Source of the DNA: Chloroflexota bacterium
Lineage (GTDB): Bacteria > Chloroflexota > Anaerolineae > Aggregatilineales > UBA2796
Assembly: GCA_021325095.1 (NCBI GenBank)
Contig: JAJPHV010000042.1
Coordinates: 1 to 36,949 of the forward strand
Reading direction: 5' to 3'
DNA: 36,949 bases
This document shows, in pieces, positions 34,138 through 36,949 of the stretch. Position numbers and translations under genes: made by a program. Every line of letters starts with the position of its first letter. The first letter of the stretch is position 1. The notes below the pieces were generated by a model that saw only the letters and a list, made by a program, of their open reading frames with translations, ran no database searches and was not told the DNA's origin.

Positions 34138-35097
34138 TCAGTGACCACCCTCTGGCACGACAAACGTCACATTGTATTTCGCCGCGACCTGGGCGGCTCT
34201 GGCGAAGTCTGGCGGGCCGCTCGGCGGCGGGGGTGGGTTGTTCACATCCGTGATGACCTGCCCGATCCCCTCGAAGAATCCTTCCAGGCCACCCGGCGTG
34301 ATCATCAAGATCATTCTGCCTGGGGCCTTGCCGACGTTCTTGAAGCCATGCTCAGTTCCCATTGGCACGTAAACGTAGGCGTCGGGGCCGACAGTCAGGG
34401 TACGATGGTGAGTCGAGTCGTAAATCTCGAATTCGCCTTCCAGGATGTAGTAGGCTTCATCTTCTTTCAGGTGAACGTGCAGCGGTACGCCTTCGCCGGC
34501 GGGCACTGTGGAAACAAAGAACGAATAGATGCCGCGTGTATCATCTTTGGTTGCCTTACAAAGATGATACACGCCCAGCACACGAGTTGTAGAATGGCTC
34601 GCATCAGGGGCCATATAGACGACTTCGCCCTTGCTGCTGTTTGCCCTGGCGGGCGGGTTCGTCGCTGCGCCGGGGCCGCCTGCGCCAAGCTGCTGCATCA
34701 AACCGGGCATGTCGGAAATGCCCCAACGTTCGGTGATCTTGCCATCCCGCAGGCGGATAAACGTCATGCCGCTGAAGCTGACCTGTTTGCCGGTGGGTGC
34801 GATCCCCATAAAGTTGCCCTTGTGCGTGCCGCGCCCCGTGAGGCGAATCGCCACGCGATCCCCTTCGGCCAGGATGTGGTCAAGCGTGAACTGGATATTC
34901 GGGAAGGCAGAGCGGAACATGGCGACGGTCTTCTTGTAGCCTTCAATACCGCCGGGAGTGCCGGGCGGCGCGCTGTGGTCGACAAAATCACTTGCCAGCA
35001 GTTCATCGACCAGACTCAGGTTGTTGTTATTCCACACTTCCTCGAAGAACCGACGAACGATATTCGCATTTTGTTCGGCCATCGCTTTTGCTTTCAT
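34138..35097 (-). CDS. SnoaL-cupin fusion protein
   Basis: About 319 aa from the ATG at 35097; MAEQN at 35082 is also possible because it lines up with the start of neighbouring SnoaL proteins. Neither has a good ribosome site. The SnoaL domain (about 5-145) has VDELLASDFVDHSAPPG, GTHKGNFMGIAPTGKQVSFSG and GKITERWGISDMPGLMQQL. After a linker, a cupin_2 barrel (about 170-310) has VPLHVHLKEDEAYYILEGEFEIY and PMGTEHGFKN, with the His-x-His...Glu...His metal site complete. The fusion suggests that a SnoaL-type reaction is coupled to a metal-dependent cupin reaction or to small-molecule sensing. A perfect 16-bp inverted repeat lies in its coding sequence (34534-34574). Confidence 0.84.
   Translation of the reverse strand: MKAKAMAEQNANIVRRFFEEVWNNNNLSLVDELLASDFVDHSAPPGTPGGIEGYKKTVAMFRSAFPNIQFTLDHILAEGDRVAIRLTGRGTHKGNFMGIAPTGKQVSFSGMTFIRLRDGKITERWGISDMPGLMQQLGAGGPGAATNPPARANSSKGEVVYMAPDASHSTTRVLGVYHLCKATKDDTRGIYSFFVSTVPAGEGVPLHVHLKEDEAYYILEGEFEIYDSTHHRTLTVGPDAYVYVPMGTEHGFKNVGKAPGRMILMITPGGLEGFFEGIGQVITDVNNPPPPPSGPPDFARAAQVAAKYNVTFVVPEGGH
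34534..34574. repeat. Perfect 16-bp inverted repeat inside the cupin coding region
   Basis: GCGTGTATCATCTTTG (34534-34549) and CAAAGATGATACACGC (34559-34574) are exact reverse complements with a 9-nt spacer GTTGCCTTA. In the mRNA this can form a long stem. It encodes part of the cupin entry strand (GVYHLCKATKDDTRG), which lines up with ordinary cupins, so it is not an inserted piece. Confidence 0.85.
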
Positions 35098-35144
35098 GTT
35101 TATGCCAATCAAGATGAGGGGCATGCGGCGATTATCGGGCCAGA

Positions 35145-35168
35145 CACGGCAGGGTTTCGCCTGCCGTG
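35145..35168 (-). terminator. Perfect 9-bp hairpin between SnoaL genes
   Basis: CACGGCAGG (35145-35153) and CCTGCCGTG (35160-35168) enclose a 6-nt loop GTTTCG. It lies in the gap between the SnoaL gene at 35204 and the SnoaL-cupin gene. No T-tract on the minus strand. It may be an internal terminator or processing site. Confidence 0.5.
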
Positions 35169-35203
35169 CTGCATACCATGCCGCGCGTACCCCGCAATGT
35201 GAA

Positions 35204-35656
35204 TCACGCTTTCCCCTGGTCGGCGGGCGGTTCCGGCGATGGAATCACGCCCATCTGCATAAACATGCCCATCATGTCCAGTTCGCCCCAACCCTCGACG
35301 ATCTTGCCGTTGACTACCCGGTCAATGCCGGTGGAAGTGACCTTGATCCGCCTGCCCGTCGGGGCGATGGTTCCAAAAGGCCCGGTATGAGTAGCTTCCC
35401 AGGTCATGCGGATGACCGACATATCCCCTTCGGTGATGATGTCATCCATCGTCATGTGCCCGTCCGGGAAGGCCGTGTGCCAGGCTTTTACCAGTTCGAT
35501 AACCCCTTCCGGCCCCTGCTTGATGCGTTGGCCGCCCGCACCGTGCGCGACGAACTCGGGATCGACCAGCTCGTAGGGGATTTTGTAGTTCTTCTTGTTC
35601 CAGAGTTCCTCGAACCAGCGCGCGAACAGAGCGCGATGCTCTTCTTGTTTTCCCAT
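35204..35656 (-). CDS. Single-domain SnoaL-like protein, recent duplicate of the first domain of the neighbouring gene
   Basis: 150 aa: FARWFEELWNKKNYKIPYELVDPEF, GHMTMDDIITEGDMSVIRMTW, GTIAPTGRRIKVTSTGIDRV, NGKIVEGWGELDMMGMFMQMGVIPSP. It is nearly identical (about 88-90% of residues by eye) to the first SnoaL domain of the gene at 35693. Compared with other SnoaL domains here, the end segment reads GELDMMGMFMQM, with the catalytic-position acid still present. GGAGAACAACACACA precedes the ATG. It lies 36 bp after the upstream gene. Confidence 0.86.
   Translation of the reverse strand: MGKQEEHRALFARWFEELWNKKNYKIPYELVDPEFVAHGAGGQRIKQGPEGVIELVKAWHTAFPDGHMTMDDIITEGDMSVIRMTWEATHTGPFGTIAPTGRRIKVTSTGIDRVVNGKIVEGWGELDMMGMFMQMGVIPSPEPPADQGKA
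35235..35644. repeat. Direct repeat, copy 1 (of a pair offset by 906 bp)
   Basis: About 410 bp that align without gaps to 36141-36550. It covers most of the gene at 35204-35656. Identity is high also at third codon positions, which shows a recent duplication or gene conversion. Confidence 0.85.
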
Positions 35657-35692
35657 TGTGTGTTGTTCTCCAGCAACGAGTGTGCACTCAAC

Positions 35693-36949
35693 TCAGGCCG
35701 ATGAGCCGGAAACTGCGCCTAGCTGCGTCATCAGCCCCAGGCCATCTGCATCCTGCCAGCGTTCCACGATCTTGCCATTCTCGTCGAAGCGGTAAATGAT
35801 CTGACCCGTCCAGGTGATCGCCTTGCCGGTGGCCGGAGCGATGCCCATAAAGTTGCCCTTGTGCGTGCCTGTAAAAGTGGCGCGGACCGCTACCCTGTCG
35901 TACTGCGCAGTCAAGGTCGTGATCTGGCTGTGGAAGTCTGGCATGGCTTCAAAGAATGGCTCATAGGAGGCCACAAGTGCCTCAACACCCTGTTGTGTTT
36001 CCGAGCCAATGTGGTTGACAAAGTTATCACTCAGAAGCTCGTAGAATACGTCATAGTTCTGACGGTTCAACGCCTCGTTAAGCTGTACCACCGCGCCCTT
36101 ATTGCGGTTAAGCGCTTCCTCTTCCGGGCTAGGTGGGGTGGGCGATGGAAAGACCCCCATCTGCATGAACATGCCCATCAAGTCTAGTTCGCCCCAGCCT
36201 TCGGTGATCTTGCCGTCAACCACCCGGTCAATGCCGGTGGAAGTGACCTTGATGCGCCTTCCTGTGGGCGCAATGGGGCCGAATTGTCCGAGGTGAGTGG
36301 CTTCCCAGGTCATGCGGATGACCGACAGATCGCCCTCCGTGATGATGTCATCCATCGTCATGTGACCATCCGGGAAGGCCTGGTGCCAGCCCTTGACCAG
36401 TTCGATGACGCCTTCCGGGCCCTGCTTGATGCGTTGGCCGCCCGCGCCATGCGCTGTGAAGTCGGGATGGACCAGCTCGTAGGGGATTTGATAGTTCTTC
36501 TTGTTCCAGAGTTCCTCGAACCAGCGCGCGAACAGAGCACGATGTTCCTCGGCCTTCGAGGCCCACTCGCGGCGACCACCGCTCTGCTCGCCTCGCCAGA
36601 CACTGTCCGCGTAGGCGGCAGCCTCGGCAGCCGACCTGAACTGGCGTGGGCTGCCCGGCTCGTCCAGGTCGGCTTCACCGCGCCACAGTTTGTCGGCGAA
36701 CTCGTCCGATCCATTGCCTCGCTCAGGACTGCGAGGCTGTGCACCGTTGCCGCCCGACTGCTGTTGCTGCATCTGGGCAATGGCCGCACGCATCAACTCG
36801 TTGGAACGTTCGATGACCCGGGCGTGTTGCGCGCTCGTCAGATAGACCAGGTCGGGCATGGGAACGCCGGCGATGCCCCACTCCTGCTGCGGCGTTTCCT
36901 GGATGATGGTATAGACGAACGGACGCACCACTTCGCCCAGGATGTCCAC
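35693..36949 (-). CDS. Tandem SnoaL-like protein with extra N-terminal region (partial at window end)
   Basis: 418 codons visible; the frame is open at the window edge, so the true start may lie outside. An N-terminal region (about 1-125) is unrecognised, rich in Gln and Gly, with two similar pieces (EFADKLWRGE and AAYADSVWRGE). SnoaL domain 1 (about 132-275) is nearly identical to the neighbouring gene's product: FARWFEELWNKKNYQIPYELVHP, GRRIKVTSTGIDRVVDGKITEGWGELDLM. SnoaL domain 2 (about 285-418) has ALNRQNYDVFYELLSDNFVNH, GTHKGNFMGIAPATGKAITWTG and GKIVERWQDADGLGLMTQLGAV. The three-part layout is unusual. Function unknown. Confidence 0.83.
   Translation of the reverse strand: MDILGEVVRPFVYTIIQETPQQEWGIAGVPMPDLVYLTSAQHARVIERSNELMRAAIAQMQQQQSGGNGAQPRSPERGNGSDEFADKLWRGEADLDEPGSPRQFRSAAEAAAYADSVWRGEQSGGRREWASKAEEHRALFARWFEELWNKKNYQIPYELVHPDFTAHGAGGQRIKQGPEGVIELVKGWHQAFPDGHMTMDDIITEGDLSVIRMTWEATHLGQFGPIAPTGRRIKVTSTGIDRVVDGKITEGWGELDLMGMFMQMGVFPSPTPPSPEEEALNRNKGAVVQLNEALNRQNYDVFYELLSDNFVNHIGSETQQGVEALVASYEPFFEAMPDFHSQITTLTAQYDRVAVRATFTGTHKGNFMGIAPATGKAITWTGQIIYRFDENGKIVERWQDADGLGLMTQLGAVSGSSA
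36141..36550. repeat. Direct repeat, copy 2 (offset 906 bp from copy 1)
   Basis: Aligns gap-free with 35235-35644. It encodes the first SnoaL domain of the gene at 35693-36949. The flanks (N-terminal extra region on one side, second SnoaL domain on the other) are not shared with copy 1. Confidence 0.85.

Overview
The window looks like a chromosomal segment of a member of the Chloroflexota, probably Anaerolineae-like. This is inferred from protein styles: a long RpoB with a large insertion, GT-C glycosyltransferases with a C-terminal beta domain, secreted LysM and Pro/Thr/Ala-rich proteins, and a STAS/RsbW/RsbU module. No rRNA, tRNA, CRISPR array or complete mobile element was found. Coding density is high, and most ribosome-binding sites are of the GGAGG/AGGAG type. 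Several promoters look like extended -10 elements (TGn-TAYAAT type) with poor -35 boxes.

Layout. (1) 88-5348: a branched-chain 2-oxoacid dehydrogenase E1-alpha gene, divergent from a class I/II aminotransferase. These are followed by a phage-type Dam-like protein whose catalytic motif is altered, a two-TM RCK protein without a recognisable K+ filter, and a glycine-rich membrane protein. (2) 5342-9594: a decayed C-terminal domain of a glycosyltransferase-like protein with an in-frame stop, then an operon on the minus strand of a [2Fe-2S] thioredoxin-like ferredoxin and two GT-C membrane glycosyltransferases. (3) 9714-12863: a three-gene plus-strand operon (unknown protein, ClbS/DfsB-DinB-like protein, membrane-anchored TIR-domain protein) that converges on an HNH-type protein; this is the best candidate for a defence or signalling locus. 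(4) 13056-15975: a small Cys-rich protein and two secreted or membrane-attached envelope proteins. (5) 16177-20314: rpoB as a single transcription unit with a strong sigma70-type promoter and a strong hairpin after it; rpoC is not next to it. (6) 20362-28019: on the minus strand, a partner-switching module (three STAS proteins, one RsbW-like kinase, one RsbU-like phosphatase with a dead receiver domain) interleaved with glgX and an AGE-family epimerase. (7) 28237-36949: a run of ten minus-strand genes: VOC protein, DJ-1/PfpI protein, GMC oxidoreductase, NmrA-like reductase and six SnoaL-like proteins holding about nine SnoaL-like domains, one of them fused to a cupin. The last gene runs off the window.

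How parts may work together. Region 6 suggests that a phosphorylation-based STAS switch is genetically tied to glycogen/sugar metabolism. Region 7 looks like an expanding small-molecule oxidation/isomerisation cluster: one SnoaL domain has been duplicated recently (a 906-bp-offset direct repeat), and oxidoreductases sit among the SnoaL genes. Its substrate is unknown. It is the strongest candidate for an undescribed system, with the TIR/HNH locus second.
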